Of a stretch of 64,000 nucleotides of DNA, positions 35,955 through 44,407 are shown piece after piece; position 1 is the first letter of the stretch; each line of letters opens with the position of its first letter. A model generated the notes under the pieces. That model was not told where the DNA came from. It was given only the letters and a program-made list of their open reading frames with translations, and searched no databases. The stretch is from Micromonospora craniellae. Its GTDB lineage: Bacteria; Actinomycetota; Actinomycetes; Mycobacteriales; Micromonosporaceae. Made by a program: the position numbers and the translations under genes. The stretch lies in NCBI RefSeq assembly GCF_014764405.1, contig NZ_CP061725.1:5704001-5768000 (forward strand). The letters run 5' to 3'.

Positions 35955-36563
35955 TCAGCGGGAGTAGTACTCGACGACCAGTTGCTCGTCGCAGAGCACC
36001 GGCACCTCGGCGCGCTGCGGCAACCGGATCAGCCGCGCGGTCAGCCCGGCCAGGTCCACGTCGAGGTAGGGGGCGGTGCGTGCCGGAGCGTGCGCCCCGG
36101 CGGCGGCCACCACGAACGGCGTCTTGGTGCGGCTGCCCTCCCGTACCGCGATCACGTCGTCGGGACGCAACCGGGCCGAGGGGCGGTCCACCCGCCGTCC
36201 GTTGACGTTGACGTGACCGTGGGTGACGGCCTGGCGGGCCTGGTAGATGGTGCGGGCCAGACCGGCCCGCAGGACCAGGGCGTCCAGCCGCGTCTCGAGG
36301 TCGATCACCAGTTCCTCGCCGGTCTTGCCCGGTCGGCCCACGGCGCGTTCGAAGGCCAGCCGGAGCTGCTTCTCCCGCAGGTCGTACTGCGCCTTGAGGC
36401 GCTGCTTCTCCAGCAGCCGGACCTTGTAGTCGCTCTCCTTGGTCCGCGCCCGACCGTGCACGCCGGGTGGGTAGGGCCGGCGCTCGAAGTACCGCACGCA
36501 CTTGGGGGTGAGCGGGATGCCGAGGCGGCGGGAGCGCTTGATCTTCGGGCGGGACTGGTTCAT
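35955..36563 (-). CDS. rpsD: 30S ribosomal protein S4, stand-alone copy without zinc ribbon
   Basis: 202 aa when started at the third of three consecutive ATG codons (36563), which has GAGAGG at good distance and matches the usual MNQSRPK start. It has the SRRLGIPLTP N-terminus with no four-cysteine ribbon, then ERRPYPPGVHGRAR and the S4 RNA-binding domain (RLDALVLRAGLARTIYQARQAVTHGHVNVNG). It resembles the stand-alone S4 of Streptomyces more than the mycobacterial one I recall. It is not beside rpsM/rpsK/rpoA here, so a second S4 gene may exist. An iron box lies 14 bp upstream of its start. Confidence 0.93.
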   Translation of the reverse strand: MNQSRPKIKRSRRLGIPLTPKCVRYFERRPYPPGVHGRARTKESDYKVRLLEKQRLKAQYDLREKQLRLAFERAVGRPGKTGEELVIDLETRLDALVLRAGLARTIYQARQAVTHGHVNVNGRRVDRPSARLRPDDVIAVREGSRTKTPFVVAAAGAHAPARTAPYLDVDLAGLTARLIRLPQRAEVPVLCDEQLVVEYYSR

Positions 36564-36577
36564 CATCACCTCTCTAG

Positions 36578-36596
36578 TAAGGTGAGGCTAACCTAA
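36578..36596. promoter_or_regulatory. DtxR/IdeR/DmdR-type iron box between rpsD and DUF2470 genes
   Basis: TAAGGTGAGGCTAACCTAA matches 17 of 19 positions of the DtxR-family iron-box consensus TTAGGTTAGGCTAACCTAA. It lies between the two divergent start codons (36563 and 36611) and would cover the promoter core of either gene. Iron-loaded DtxR-type repressors bind such sites, so one or both sides are probably induced by iron starvation. Confidence 0.85.
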
Positions 36597-36610
36597 TGGG
36601 AGGTGGGGCT

Positions 36611-37330
36611 TTGAGCAAGGCACCCCTGGCGGCGACCACCGCCACACCGGCCGAGCGACTGCGTACGCTCCTCGCCGGTGCGGATTCGCTGCGCCTGCGG
36701 ACGACCCGCCACCGCGCGGACCTGATCGGACGGCACACCCTCGACGCCGACGGGCAGCTCCGGGTGGCGCTGCCCGCCCACGCCGAGCTGGCCCGACACC
36801 TGCTCGACACGGGGGAGGCGCCGGCGCTGGTCGAGATCACCGACCTGGCGCCGATCCCGGGCCGCCACCGGGTCCGGTCCCGCGCCACGCTCACCGGCTG
36901 GCTCACCCTGGACGACCTCGACGGCGGCGACGTGACCGCCGTCCTCGCGCTCGCCACCGCCGACCTCGTTGACGCCGACGGCGACGCCGCCGTCGACCCG
37001 GACGACCTGGCCGCCGCCGATCCTGATCCGCTCGGCCCGTACGAGGCCGACCTGCTGCGTCACCTGCACGACGCGCACCCGGAGGCGTTGGGCGGACTGG
37101 CCCGCCTGGTGCCGGCCGACCGGCGGGCCGGTGCCGGCCGGGTCCACCCGCTGCGGCTGGACCGGCACGGGATCGTGCTGCGCCTGGAGGTGCCCGAGGG
37201 CCACCGGGACGTCCGGCTCGCCTTCGCCGAACCGCTCGCCGGACCGGACGACGTCGGCGCGGGGCTGGCCCGACTGCTCGGCGTCGAGCCCGGCTGCCCC
37301 AGTTGCGTCCACCCGCACCCGCACCCGTGA
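36611..37330 (+). CDS. DUF2470 domain protein, iron-box controlled
   Basis: 239 aa from TTG 36611 (MSKAPLAATT), chosen because GGGAGGTGGGG sits just upstream; the in-frame ATG at 36596 lies inside the iron box. The C-terminal part (DLLRHLHDAHPEALGGLARLVPA...HPLRLDRHGIVLRL) is the DUF2470 domain, which in HugZ-type heme oxygenases follows a split-barrel domain; the N-terminal half is compatible with that barrel. A C-terminal CPSCVHPHPHP tail is rich in Cys and His and could bind metal. It probably acts in heme or iron handling, by analogy. Confidence 0.75.
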   Translation: MSKAPLAATTATPAERLRTLLAGADSLRLRTTRHRADLIGRHTLDADGQLRVALPAHAELARHLLDTGEAPALVEITDLAPIPGRHRVRSRATLTGWLTLDDLDGGDVTAVLALATADLVDADGDAAVDPDDLAAADPDPLGPYEADLLRHLHDAHPEALGGLARLVPADRRAGAGRVHPLRLDRHGIVLRLEVPEGHRDVRLAFAEPLAGPDDVGAGLARLLGVEPGCPSCVHPHPHP

Positions 37331-37366
37331 CCTCGACCCGGCCGCCCGCCCGAACGGAGCCCGCCC

Positions 37367-38095
37367 ATGCAACCGAGTAGCGCCGAGATCGCCCGTACCC
37401 TGGCCAGCAGCGCGACGCTCGCCACTGTGGTCGCGTACCGCGGGCCGACGGTGACCGACGTACGCCACGGTGCCGCCGCCGACGGCCGCATCCTGCTGGT
37501 CTGCCACCGGGACGACCCGCTCGCGGTCACCACCGGCTCGGTGCTCGTGCACATCGCGGACGTGCCGCCGTTGCCGTTCTCGCCGACCTGGGGCCGGTTA
37601 CGCGTCGGTGGCCGGGCGACCCCACTGGCCGGAGCCGCCGCCCGCGCCGCCGCCGACGCGGTGGCGGTCACCCGGCCCGATCCGGACCTGCTGGACATCG
37701 GTGCGGACACGGTCATCGTGGAGGTGGTGCCCAAGCGCATCATGCTCACCGGTCGTGACCGGGACCTGCCGGTACGGCTCGCCGACTACCGGGCCGCCGC
37801 GCCCGACCCGATCTCGGCGATGGAGCGACCGCTCCTGGTCGACCTGGTGGACCACCACGGCACGCAGTTCTATCCCTTCCTGCGGCGGCAGTTGGTCGCC
37901 GCCGGTGTCGACCTGCCCGCCGACTGCCTGCCGTGCCCGCTGCGGCTGGACCGGTACGGCCTGCTGGTGTCGATACCCACCCCGAGCGGCGGGACCGCCT
38001 GCTACCGGCTCTGCTTCACCCCGCCACTGACCGGGCAGGAGGACCTGGTGCAGCGGCTGCATCCGGTGCTGTTCCACTCCTGCGACCACCACTGA
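37367..38095 (+). CDS. DUF2470 domain protein, paralogue of the preceding gene
   Basis: 242 aa from ATG 37367. Same layout as its neighbour: a barrel-like N-terminal half (RIILV-like RILLVCHRDDPLAV, LHIADVPPLPFSP) and a DUF2470 C-terminal half (LVDLVDHHGTQFYPFLRRQLVAAGVDL...PLRLDRYGLLVSI), ending HSCDHH, again Cys/His-rich. It lies 36 nt after the first gene and is probably co-transcribed with it from the iron-box promoter. Confidence 0.75.
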   Translation: MQPSSAEIARTLASSATLATVVAYRGPTVTDVRHGAAADGRILLVCHRDDPLAVTTGSVLVHIADVPPLPFSPTWGRLRVGGRATPLAGAAARAAADAVAVTRPDPDLLDIGADTVIVEVVPKRIMLTGRDRDLPVRLADYRAAAPDPISAMERPLLVDLVDHHGTQFYPFLRRQLVAAGVDLPADCLPCPLRLDRYGLLVSIPTPSGGTACYRLCFTPPLTGQEDLVQRLHPVLFHSCDHH

Positions 38096-38243
38096 CCTGA
38101 CGTGCTGCGCTCACGTCCGTAGCCCGGCGGAGCGCTCCACCACCCCGCCGTCAGGACGGGCCCTCGGGGGCCGATCCGGACACCGTTCGCGGTGGATCGG
38201 TGTCTGGTGGAAACCGATCGGACTCCGGTCACGTCGGATCGGT

Positions 38244-39122
38244 ATGAAGATTCATCGAAGCGGGCGGCTGGCGGTCCTTCCTCTGCTGTTGCTGACCTCG
38301 GCGGCCTGCGGCCAGCAGGAGGTCGGTGGCGCGGGAGACGCGGGCTCTCCCGAGCGTTCCTACTCGGCGGACACCGTGGTGTTCCGGATGGACCACGTCG
38401 GCGGGTTCCTCACGCCGGCCATGCTGGCCACCCGCCTGCCCGCGGTCAGCGTCTACGGCGACGGGCGGGTGATCACCGAGGGGCCGGTCACGCTCGTCTA
38501 TCCGGGCCCGGCCCTGCCCAACCTCCAGGTGCGCACGATCAGCGCCGAGGAGGTGGAGAGTCTGGTCGCGCAGGCCCGGGCGGCCGGCGTCGGCGGCGGG
38601 GCGGACCTCGGGACCCCACCGGTCGCGGACGCTGCCTCGACCCGGTTCACCCTGCTGGGTGACAAGGGCGTCGAGGAGTCCGAGGTCTACGCGCTCGGCG
38701 AGGCGACCGGCACCGACAGCGGCCTGAACGCCGACCAGCAGACCGCCCGGGACAAGCTGCGGGCCTTCGCCGAGTCGCTGACCGCCCCGTCCGGTCCGCT
38801 CGGTGACACTCTGGGCGACACTGCCGCGTACGCGCCGACCGCCGTCGCGGCCGTCGGCGAGCCCTGGGTCGCCGACCGCCAGGTCGGTGAGCAGCCCGAG
38901 GTGGCCTGGCCAGGCCCGGCCCTGCCCGGTACCGCCCTGAGCAAGAACCTGGGGCTGGGCTGCGTGACGGTCACCGGCGACGAGGTGCGGACGCTGCTCG
39001 GCGCCGCCGCGAGCGCCAACGCGGCGACCCCGTGGACCTCCGACGGCAAGCAGTGGAAGGTCACCCTGCGGCCGTTGCTGCCCGAGGAGTCGGACTGCGG
39101 CGACCTCGCGAACAAGCGCTGA
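38244..39122 (+). CDS. Hypothetical secreted lipoprotein
   Basis: 292 aa. The signal peptide MKIHRSGRLAVLPLLLLTSAAC has a lipobox (TSAAC; Cys 22). The mature protein has a beta-rich part (VVFRMDHVGGFLTPAML... VSVYGDGRVITEGPVTLVYPGPALP) seen in other actinobacterial lipoproteins of unknown role. No catalytic motif is visible. The 38096-38243 gap shows no other gene. Confidence 0.8.
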   Translation: MKIHRSGRLAVLPLLLLTSAACGQQEVGGAGDAGSPERSYSADTVVFRMDHVGGFLTPAMLATRLPAVSVYGDGRVITEGPVTLVYPGPALPNLQVRTISAEEVESLVAQARAAGVGGGADLGTPPVADAASTRFTLLGDKGVEESEVYALGEATGTDSGLNADQQTARDKLRAFAESLTAPSGPLGDTLGDTAAYAPTAVAAVGEPWVADRQVGEQPEVAWPGPALPGTALSKNLGLGCVTVTGDEVRTLLGAAASANAATPWTSDGKQWKVTLRPLLPEESDCGDLANKR

Positions 39123-39183
39123 CCGACCTGTCCGGGCGGCCGGTCACCGGCGCGGCCGCCCGGCGGACTGTTCGCGCCGACCA

Positions 39184-39233
39184 GGATCTTGGTACGAAAG
39201 TGCCCCTCCAGGGGCGGTTCCGTACCAAGATCC
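39184..39233. repeat. 50-nt hairpin element / likely terminator
   Basis: A 13-bp outer stem (39184-39196 with 39221-39233) encloses a second stem of GCCCCT with AGGGGC. It lies 61 nt past the lipoprotein stop and 57 nt before the P-loop gene. It may terminate transcription, but its nested symmetry is more like a dispersed intergenic repeat. Confidence 0.6.
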
Positions 39234-39290
39234 AAGGTGGGCCAAGGGGCCGGTCGACCGCGCGAGGACCACTCGGTAGGCTGCCGCGCG

Positions 39291-39821
39291 ATGAACAGCC
39301 CGACTCGCATCCTGGTGTACGGGGTGCACGGCTCCGGCAAGTCGACCCTGGCGCAGCAGTTGGCCCACCGGCTCGGCCTGCCCTGGCACCCGGTCGACGA
39401 CCTGCTCTGGGAACCCGGCTGGGTGGAGGTGCCGATCGCGCTGCAGCGCAGCCGGATCGAGGCGATCTGCCGCCACGAGCGGTGGATCCTCGACGGGGCG
39501 TACCACGGCTGGCGGGACGTGCCGCTGGCCCGTGCCGACCTGGTCATCGGGCTGGACTACCCGCGCGGGCTCTCCTTCCGGCGGCTGCTGCGCCGCACCC
39601 GGGACCGGCTCCGGACGGGGGAGGAGTTCTGCAACGGCAACCGCGAGTCGCTGGGCAGCGTGCTGTCTCTGGACTCCGTCCTGGTCTGGCACCTCACCGG
39701 GTACGCCCGCGAACGCGCGCGGATGCGCGCCTGGCAGCAAGATCCGGCCGGGCCGCCGGTGCTGCTGTTCGACACCCCACAGGCGCTGGAGAACTGGCTC
39801 GCCGGCCTGCCGCCCCGCTGA
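39291..39821 (+). CDS. P-loop NTPase, adenylate-kinase-like (topology modulation FlaR type)
   Basis: 176 aa from ATG 39291. Walker A GVHGSGKST (about residues 10-18) and a kinase-like fold with HPVDDLLWEPGW, WILDGAYHGWRD and LVIGLDYPR segments, typical of the small nucleoside/shikimate kinase-like proteins often called DNA topology modulation protein FlaR. The real substrate is unknown. It converges with the response-regulator remnant. Confidence 0.82.
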   Translation: MNSPTRILVYGVHGSGKSTLAQQLAHRLGLPWHPVDDLLWEPGWVEVPIALQRSRIEAICRHERWILDGAYHGWRDVPLARADLVIGLDYPRGLSFRRLLRRTRDRLRTGEEFCNGNRESLGSVLSLDSVLVWHLTGYARERARMRAWQQDPAGPPVLLFDTPQALENWLAGLPPR

Positions 39822-39876
39822 CCCGCCCGCCGGCCTGCCGCCCGCCGTGACCCGCTCGTGGTGACTCGCCCGCCGG

Positions 39877-40235
39877 TCAGAGCCCCTGCTGGCGGGCCAC
39901 GCTGATGGCCTGCGCCCGGTCGGCGCCCTGGAGCTTGGCGAAGATGTTGGAGACGTGGTTGCGGATCGTCGTCGTCGGCCATCGACAGGATCAGCACCCG
40001 CACGTGCGGACTCATCCGGATCATCCGCTCGGTGGCCGCGATGCCGCCCATGCCCGGCATGGTCAGGTCGAGCAGCACCACGTCGGGTTGCAGCCGGGCG
40101 AGCACGGCCAGCGCCTCCTCGCCGCTGGCCGCCTCGCCGCACACCTTCGATGTCGGGGCTCGTGGCGAGCAGCGCCCGCAACCCGGCCCGGAACGGCGCG
40201 TGGTCGTCAACCAGCAGTGTGCGGATCTGGTCCAT
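39877..40235 (-). pseudogene. NarL/LuxR-type response regulator remnant
   Basis: ATG 40235 starts MDQIRTLLVDDHAPFRAGLRALLATSPDIE, a proper receiver domain start; a one-base insertion near 40149 shifts to VCGEAASGEEALAVLARLQPDVVLLDLTMPGMGG with the phospho-acceptor Asp. After LILSMADDD the sequence jumps to IRNHVSNIFAKLQGADRAQAISVARQQGL and a stop, the end of a LuxR-type helix-turn-helix. The rest of the receiver, the linker and half of the DNA-binding domain are deleted. It is not functional. Confidence 0.85.
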
Positions 40236-40530
40236 CGGTCTCCTCCGTGCCGGTGAGCAGGGTCGCGGCCACCAGCGTGCCGGCGCCCGGTGTCGAGGTG
40301 ACGACGAAGGCGCCGCCGAGTTCCTCAGCCCGTTCCCGCATCGAGTGCATGCCCACGCCGTCCGGCCGGTCGGGCCGGCGACCCTGGCCGTCGTCGCGGA
40401 TCTGCAGGCACAGCCGACTGCCGGCCACCCGCAGCCGCACCTGCACCTGGGTCGCCCGGGCGTGCCGGCGGGCGTTGTTCAGCGCCTCCATCGCGATCCG
40501 GTAGGCGGCCACCTCGGCCGCCGCGGTCTG
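40207..40530 (-). pseudogene. Sensor histidine kinase remnant (ATPase domain only)
   Basis: The frame reads AAAEVAAYRIAMEALNNARRHA (N-box), LQIRDDGQG (G1) and GVGMHSMRERAEELGG (G2), then a normal C-terminus overlapping the response-regulator start by 29 nt, as in NarXL-type operons. Nothing recognisable as dimerisation domain, His box, sensor or membrane segment lies upstream before the subtilase gene ends at 40604. The 5' boundary is approximate. The deletion that removed it may also have brought the subtilase gene next to it. Confidence 0.8.
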
Positions 40531-40603
40531 GTGCCGGAGGTGGCACTGCCCGGTGCCCCACCGTCCAGCCGGGAAGGAACCACACCGGGCTCCGGGTGGT
40601 CCG

Positions 40604-41818
40604 TTACAGGTTCCTCTTGTTGAGCAGCAGGTTCGGGGTGCCGGAGAGGCTGCCGGTGACCACGCCGCTGGTGCCGTTGGCCACGATCCAGTTGTGCACC
40701 GTCGCCTGGCTCGCGTCGCCGTAGGTCGCCTTGTAGAGGGCGGCCACCCCGGCGGCGTGCGGAGTCGCCATCGACGTGCCGTTGAGCGAGGCGGTCGTCG
40801 ACGTCGGGTACGCCGAGCGGATGCCCGAGCCGGGGGCGTAGATGTCCACGCAGGACCCCACGGAGGAGTAGCTGGCCCGCGCGTCGGTGTTGGTGGTGGC
40901 GGCGACCACCAGCGCGGCGGTCAGGTTGCGGGGCAACCGGTCGCACGAGTTGCCGCCGGTGTTGCCGGCGGAGGCGGCGAGGAACACGCCGCTGTTCATC
41001 ATGTTCGTCAGCGCGGTGGCGAGGCTGGCGCTGTACGTGTAGTTCCAGGAGGCGTTGGCCACGGCGGGCTTGTTGGCGTTGCGGGTCACCCAGTCCACCG
41101 CGCCGACGGCTGCGGAGAGCGTGCCGCCGCCGGAGCAGTTCAGCCACTTGACCCCGTAGAGCCGGACGTTCTTGGCGACGCCGTGGCTGGTCCCGCCGAT
41201 CGTGCCGGCGACGTGCGTGCCGTGGCCGTTGCAGTCGGTGTTGTTGCTGTCGATGGCGTTGTAGGAGAACTGGGCACGACCGCCGAAGTCGGGGTGGTTA
41301 ACCTGGATGCCGCTGTCGATCACGTACGCGTGCACGCCGGTGCCGGTCGAGTTGTAGGTGTAGCTGCGCGACAGCGGCAGGGTGGTCTGGTCGATCCGGT
41401 CGATGCCCCAGGCTGGCGGGTTGGTCTGGGTGGCGTCGACCACGTCGTACTGGATCACGTCACGCTCGATGCTCAGCACGTTGGCGTTGTGCGCCAGCTC
41501 GGCGACCTGCGCGGTGGTGAGGCGGGCCGCGAAACCGTTCACGGCACGGCTGAAGTAGGCCGAGGGGGCGGCCTTGAGCGCACGGGCGGGCACGGTGGAG
41601 TCGGCGCCGGGCTTCAGGGTGACGACGTACGCGCCGGGGATCACCGCGACGTCGCCGGCCGCCTGCGGGGTGGTGACGGGGACGGCGACGGCCCGGAACG
41701 GCCCGCCCGCGGCCATCGCGGGTTGCGGCAGCGCGAGCAGGCTGGTGACGACGGCGGTCGCGGTGATGCCGGCGGCGAGCACGGCACGACGCCGACGCGG
41801 TAGGCGTGCTTGTGACAC
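40604..41818 (-). CDS. Secreted S8-family subtilisin-like serine protease
   Basis: 404 aa from GTG 41818, preceded by AAGGAGG at ideal spacing. Signal peptide (SQARLPRRRRAVLAAGITATAVV... AMA), an inhibitor I9 propeptide (YVVTLKPGADS... VLSIERD, about residues 45-115), then the proteinase K-like catalytic domain with Asp in YVIDSGI, His in NGHGTHVAGTI and Ser in NGTSMATPHAAG. All catalytic residues are intact. It is expected to be secreted and self-processed. Confidence 0.93.
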   Translation of the reverse strand: MSQARLPRRRRAVLAAGITATAVVTSLLALPQPAMAAGGPFRAVAVPVTTPQAAGDVAVIPGAYVVTLKPGADSTVPARALKAAPSAYFSRAVNGFAARLTTAQVAELAHNANVLSIERDVIQYDVVDATQTNPPAWGIDRIDQTTLPLSRSYTYNSTGTGVHAYVIDSGIQVNHPDFGGRAQFSYNAIDSNNTDCNGHGTHVAGTIGGTSHGVAKNVRLYGVKWLNCSGGGTLSAAVGAVDWVTRNANKPAVANASWNYTYSASLATALTNMMNSGVFLAASAGNTGGNSCDRLPRNLTAALVVAATTNTDARASYSSVGSCVDIYAPGSGIRSAYPTSTTASLNGTSMATPHAAGVAALYKATYGDASQATVHNWIVANGTSGVVTGSLSGTPNLLLNKRNL

Positions 41819-41977
41819 GGAGCCTCCTTGGGGGCAGACCATCCGTCGTGGATGATCTTCGATGTCACAGGAGGCTATCGGTGCGCGGGTCGACATATAA
41901 GTCTGTGGATGTTACGGATTGGTACCGAGTTGGGTCGCGGGTGACGCTCCGCCCCCGCAGGACGACCCACGTCTGCT

Positions 41978-42033
41978 CGTGGCGGTGTGGCTGTTCGCGC
42001 GTCGGCGTGTCGAGCAGTCACACCGCCACGATC
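41978..42033. repeat. Dispersed hairpin repeat, copy A
   Basis: A 56-nt element with terminal inverted repeats GTGGCGGTGTGGCTG and its complement (one mismatch). Its reverse complement is nearly identical to copy B at 49766-49823. It lies 21 nt before the DUF4184 start. Confidence 0.8.
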
Positions 42034-42053
42034 AGAGGGACTAGGCTGCGGCG

Positions 42054-42713
42054 GTGCCGTTGACCTTTCCCGCGCATCTCGCGCCGGTGCTGGCGCTCAA
42101 GGTCTGGCGGCCCCGGTGGTGCGACGGCGTGGCGCTGAGCACCGGTGCCGTCGCCCCGGACGTCGCGTACCTGGCCGCCGGGCCGGACGGCCGCACCTTC
42201 GCCGACACCCACACCTGGCCCGCCCTGTTCTGGTGGTGCCTTCCCGTGGCATTGGCGTACGCGGCGGTGCTCGGTGCGGCGAGCCACGTCGGGTGGGACT
42301 GGCTCACGCACACCGACGACTGGTTGCGGGTGCTGTTCGGGATCGACTGGTCCCGGGTCACCGGTGTCGCCTGGTGGACCGTCTCGGACCTGACGAGCAC
42401 CGTCGTCGGCAGCGCGCTGGCGGTCGTACTCGCGGCCCGGCTCGGTCGGCGCGGCGAGCGGGAGACGGACGGGCTCGCGCTCCCGGCCCGCCGGCCGACC
42501 CTGTTCTGGGGTGTCGCCGGGCTGGTCGCCGTCGCCGGTGCGGCGTGCGTGGCGGCGCTTCCCGGCGCCACCCTCCTCGCGCCGACCGGCGTGCGGCTGA
42601 TCCACGTCGCCGGTCTGGCGTTGCTGGCCGGCGGTCTGGCCGTGAAGGTCAGCTCGCGCGGGCGGCGCGGCGTCTGGCGGCGTACGGCAGAGCGAACAGG
42701 CACAGGCCGGTGA
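42054..42713 (+). CDS. DUF4184-family integral membrane protein, shorter than usual
   Basis: 219 aa from GTG 42054. The start MPLTFPAHLAPVLALK and GAVAPDVAYL, then GAASHVGWDWLTH, are DUF4184 hallmarks. The part between HTWPALFWWCLPVAL and YAAVLGAASH is shorter than I recall for the family, so some 50 residues may have been lost in frame. C-terminal half carries three or four hydrophobic segments. Function unknown. Confidence 0.8.
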   Translation: MPLTFPAHLAPVLALKVWRPRWCDGVALSTGAVAPDVAYLAAGPDGRTFADTHTWPALFWWCLPVALAYAAVLGAASHVGWDWLTHTDDWLRVLFGIDWSRVTGVAWWTVSDLTSTVVGSALAVVLAARLGRRGERETDGLALPARRPTLFWGVAGLVAVAGAACVAALPGATLLAPTGVRLIHVAGLALLAGGLAVKVSSRGRRGVWRRTAERTGTGR

Positions 42714-42780
42714 AGAGCAGCAGGAACAGTGGCGGTAGGGGCAGGAAGGACACCCACTGCGCCGGCGCGGCGGGCGACGA

Positions 42781-43578
42781 TCAGGGCTTGCGGCCCACCG
42801 CACCATACGCGTCGATCGCCACCGCGTCCGGGTCCGCCGGCCGCCACAGCGGGATCGGCACCAGGCCCGGCTCGACCAGCGTCAGCCCCTCGAAGCAGGT
42901 GCCGAGCTGCTCGGGGCTGCGCAGGATGTACGGCACGCCGCCGCTCTGGGCCAGCCGCTCCGCCCCGGCGACGCCCTCGGGGCTGGTGTCGGTGCCGTCC
43001 CACAGCACGAGGTGGCTACCGGAGGCGGTGGCCTCCATGGTCCGGCCGACGATGGCGCGGATCACGTCCAGGTCGGGCTCGTAGCCCATCACGCCCATGT
43101 ACATCACCGCGACGGGCTGGTCGAAGTCCAGCGTCTGGGCGGCCTCGGCGAGGATCTTCTCCGGGTCGTGGTAGTCGGCGGGCACGTACGTGGTGACGCC
43201 CTCGGAGGTGGTGCTGGAGAGCAGCGCGCGGGCGTGGACCAGCACCATCGGGTCGTTGTCGACGTAGACGATGCGCGAGTCGGGCGCGATCGCCTGGGCG
43301 ACCTCGTGGGTGTTCTGCATGGTGGGCAGGCCGGTGCCGATGTCGAGGAACTGCCGGACGCCCGCCTCGGCGGCGAGGTAGCGCACCGCCTGGATGAGGA
43401 ACGTGCGCGACTGCTGGGCCATCACCACGATCTCGGGGTAGACCTCCGCCACGGCGTCACCGGCGGCCCGGTCGGACTGGAAGTTGTCCTTCCCGCCCAT
43501 CCAGTAGTTCCAGATCCGCGCGGCATGCGGCACCTCGGGCTGGAGCTTCGCGGCGAGGTCGGGATCCGGGCTGGCCAT
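42781..43578 (-). CDS. SAM-dependent methyltransferase, DUF574 (PF04672) family
   Basis: 265 aa from ATG 43578. Family signatures: ARIWNYWMGGKDNFQSDRAAGD (residues about 20-41), FLDIGTGLPTMQNTHEVAQ (SAM-binding motif I), IVYVDNDPMVLVHARALL and VMYMGVMGYEPD. This S-adenosylmethionine-binding family is highly expanded in actinomycetes, and its substrates are unknown. It is divergent from the gene at 43726. Confidence 0.92.
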   Translation of the reverse strand: MASPDPDLAAKLQPEVPHAARIWNYWMGGKDNFQSDRAAGDAVAEVYPEIVVMAQQSRTFLIQAVRYLAAEAGVRQFLDIGTGLPTMQNTHEVAQAIAPDSRIVYVDNDPMVLVHARALLSSTTSEGVTTYVPADYHDPEKILAEAAQTLDFDQPVAVMYMGVMGYEPDLDVIRAIVGRTMEATASGSHLVLWDGTDTSPEGVAGAERLAQSGGVPYILRSPEQLGTCFEGLTLVEPGLVPIPLWRPADPDAVAIDAYGAVGRKP

Positions 43579-43725
43579 TCCTGAGCTCCTGTCAGCGGGG
43601 TCCGGGGGGACGGACCTACGGTTGATCTCGACATCGTACTCAGGGTCCGTCCACTGTCGAAGATGACCATACCGCCCCGGGCGGGAGTCCCGTCGGCCTT
43701 GCCGGCAGGTGGCAGGCTTCGGGCG

Positions 43726-44304
43726 GTGGGAAACCTCCTCGCACAGTTGCCTGCCCTGCTCGGTGTGCTGATCGGCACCGTCGGCACGATCGTCGCCACC
43801 TCGCTGGCCGACCGGTCCCGCTGGCGGCGTACCCAGACAGTGCGCTGGGACGAGCGGCGGCTCGACGCGTACGCCGAGTTCGCGCGGGTGCTCAAGGAGG
43901 TGCACGCCATCTCCGGCCGGTTGTTGCCCGGCCGGAGCGGAGTGCAGGTGGACCGGGAGCGGGAACTGGCCAACCTCGTCGAGGCCGACTTCCGCCACAC
44001 CCTGGCCTGGGAGAGCGTGCTGCTGCTCGGCGACGGCCCGACGGTGACCGCCGCGCGGGCGTGGCGCGACGCGGTCTGGGCGATCGAGCGCGTCGCCCGG
44101 GGTACGCCCACCGACGACCTGCCGGAACTGCTGCACCGGGCCAACGAGGCGCGTGACCACTTCTACGACGCGGCCCGGGGCGGTCTGGGCGTCGGAGGCG
44201 GCTCGGTAGCCCAGGCCACCCTGCTGGAGGGCCGCCTGCGCGAGCGGGACCTCCCGCCCACCGCGACCCGGCCCCCCGTCGACCGACCGGCCGGGTCGCG
44301 GTGA
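43726..44304 (+). CDS. Hypothetical membrane-anchored protein
   Basis: About 192 aa from GTG 43726; an ATG at 43663 in the same frame adds 21 residues without apparent homology. One N-terminal hydrophobic segment (LPALLGVLIGTVGTIVATSLA) is followed by a helical cytoplasmic domain (TQTVRWDERRLDAYAEFARVLKEVHAISGRL) of a type common in Streptomyces/Micromonospora hypotheticals. No function can be assigned. Confidence 0.7.
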   Translation: MGNLLAQLPALLGVLIGTVGTIVATSLADRSRWRRTQTVRWDERRLDAYAEFARVLKEVHAISGRLLPGRSGVQVDRERELANLVEADFRHTLAWESVLLLGDGPTVTAARAWRDAVWAIERVARGTPTDDLPELLHRANEARDHFYDAARGGLGVGGGSVAQATLLEGRLRERDLPPTATRPPVDRPAGSR

Positions 44305-44407
44305 CGCCGGCGGTCAGCCCCCGTGGTCGTGGTGCAGCGCGCCGGGCGCCTGGCCCGGTCAGATCAGGCCGGGCGGGGGCCGGGAACGGTGTGGAGCGGA
44401 GCGCCGG

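Noticed and set aside
36578..36596. Zur (zinc) box controlling a zinc-free S4 paralogue
   Set aside because: The site matches the DtxR-type iron box far better, and the main S4 of many actinobacteria also lacks the zinc ribbon, so zinc replacement logic does not apply.
38687..39547. 286-codon minus-strand frame across the lipoprotein gene and hairpin
   Set aside because: It reads through a hairpin repeat and opposite a clear lipoprotein gene; no homology pattern.
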